From Actinobacteria bacterium UBA2236 (lineage in GTDB: Bacteria; Actinomycetota; Actinomycetes; Nanopelagicales; Nanopelagicaceae), in assembly GCA_002347935.1 (NCBI GenBank), contig DDYK01000047.1, positions 3,432-9,770 of the forward strand: a stretch of DNA of 6,339 bases, given 5' to 3'. Both the position numbers and the translations under genes were made by a program. The first letter of the stretch is position 1; each line of letters opens with the position of its first letter. The notes beneath the pieces are model-generated. The model had not been told where the DNA came from. It made no database searches and saw only the letters and a program-made list of their open reading frames with translations. This document shows, in pieces, positions 6,202 through 6,339 of the stretch.

Positions 6202-6339
6202 TTACTTACCAACCTTCATCTGATCAATCTGGGTAAATACATATGGAATTGGCGCTTGTGATCCATGGGGGTGCTCAGCGCCAGCATAAACTTTTAGTTT
6301 AGATGCCATCTGCTTGCCAATAGAGTTCTTAGGAAGCAT
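6202..6339 (-). CDS. rplM: 50S ribosomal protein L13, C-terminal part (partial, 5' end outside window)
   Basis: This is the last 45 codons plus a TAA stop of an L13 gene cut by the right window edge. The translation begins MLPKNSIGKQM and continues with LKVYAGAEHPHGSQAPIPY, which matches the conserved L13 C-terminal block (GMLP-KN-LG, then KVY-G-EHPH-AQ-P). L13 is an early-assembling protein of the large ribosomal subunit. The ATG at the very edge is an internal Met of this motif, not a start; a full L13 is about 145 residues, so about 100 residues lie outside. After the proline/tyrosine block the protein carries a short tail of about 12 residues ending KVGK. Only three bases separate its stop from the rpsI start, the usual rplM-rpsI pairing in bacteria, so the two are almost certainly co-transcribed and probably translationally coupled. 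Confidence 0.95.
   Translation of the reverse strand: MLPKNSIGKQMASKLKVYAGAEHPHGSQAPIPYVFTQIDQMKVGK

Larger units (their letters stand above)
1..6339 (-). other. Apparent seven-gene co-directional operon segment
   Basis: All seven genes are on the minus strand with junctions of +3 (rplM-rpsI), +17 (rpsI-glmM), +14 (glmM-glmS), -4 (glmS-PAP2), +26 (PAP2-alr) and +10 bases (alr-livG). No junction contains a G/C-rich hairpin followed by a T-run, and none is long enough for a full promoter with both boxes. A single transcript starting upstream of rplM is the simplest reading, though internal promoters inside coding sequence cannot be ruled out by eye. Confidence 0.7.

Noticed and set aside
1..6339. 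Mobile elements, CRISPR arrays, tRNA genes or rho-independent terminators
   Set aside because: Coding sequence fills nearly the whole window. I saw no repeat-spacer pattern, transposase, terminal inverted repeats, or hairpin plus T-run.

Overview
The window is one uninterrupted stretch of seven genes, all on the minus strand, with no gap longer than 26 bases. In transcription order (right to left) they are the 3' end of rplM (L13), rpsI (S9), glmM, glmS, a six-helix PAP2-family membrane phosphatase, alr (alanine racemase), and the 5' part of a livG-type ABC transporter ATPase that runs off the left edge. Nothing of substance is encoded on the plus strand, and every plus-strand open frame lies antisense to one of these genes.

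The order rplM-rpsI-glmM-glmS followed a little later by alr is the classic actinobacterial arrangement, and S9 carries the Ala-rich N-terminal extension common in that phylum. The DNA is nevertheless A/T-leaning (roughly 40-45% GC by eye), the spacers are tiny, and genes that often sit around alr in high-GC actinobacteria (acpS, nnr, tsaE/tsaB/tsaD) are absent here. This fits a streamlined, low-GC actinobacterium such as the freshwater Nanopelagicales (acI) group. The assignment is inference from gene order and composition, not from a database match.

Region by region: 6339-5734 holds the ribosomal protein pair, with three bases between the rplM stop and the rpsI start. Positions 5716-2550 hold glmM and glmS, which make glucosamine-6-phosphate from fructose-6-phosphate and then glucosamine-1-phosphate for UDP-GlcNAc. 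Positions 2553-1849 hold the PAP2 protein, whose start overlaps the glmS stop in an ATGA junction; its predicted topology puts the active site outside the membrane. Positions 1822-680 hold alr, which supplies D-alanine for the peptidoglycan stem peptide. Positions 669-1 hold the LivG-like ATPase, whose ribosome binding site begins inside the alr stop codon.

Read together, most of the cluster feeds cell-wall precursor synthesis: amino sugar, D-alanine and possibly lipid-carrier recycling. It is apparently co-transcribed with ribosomal proteins. No new defence system, mobile element, RNA gene, CRISPR array or riboswitch is visible. The points worth a second look are the PAP2 gene embedded and coupled in this operon, its altered catalytic motifs, and the switch from alr to an amino-acid-type transporter.
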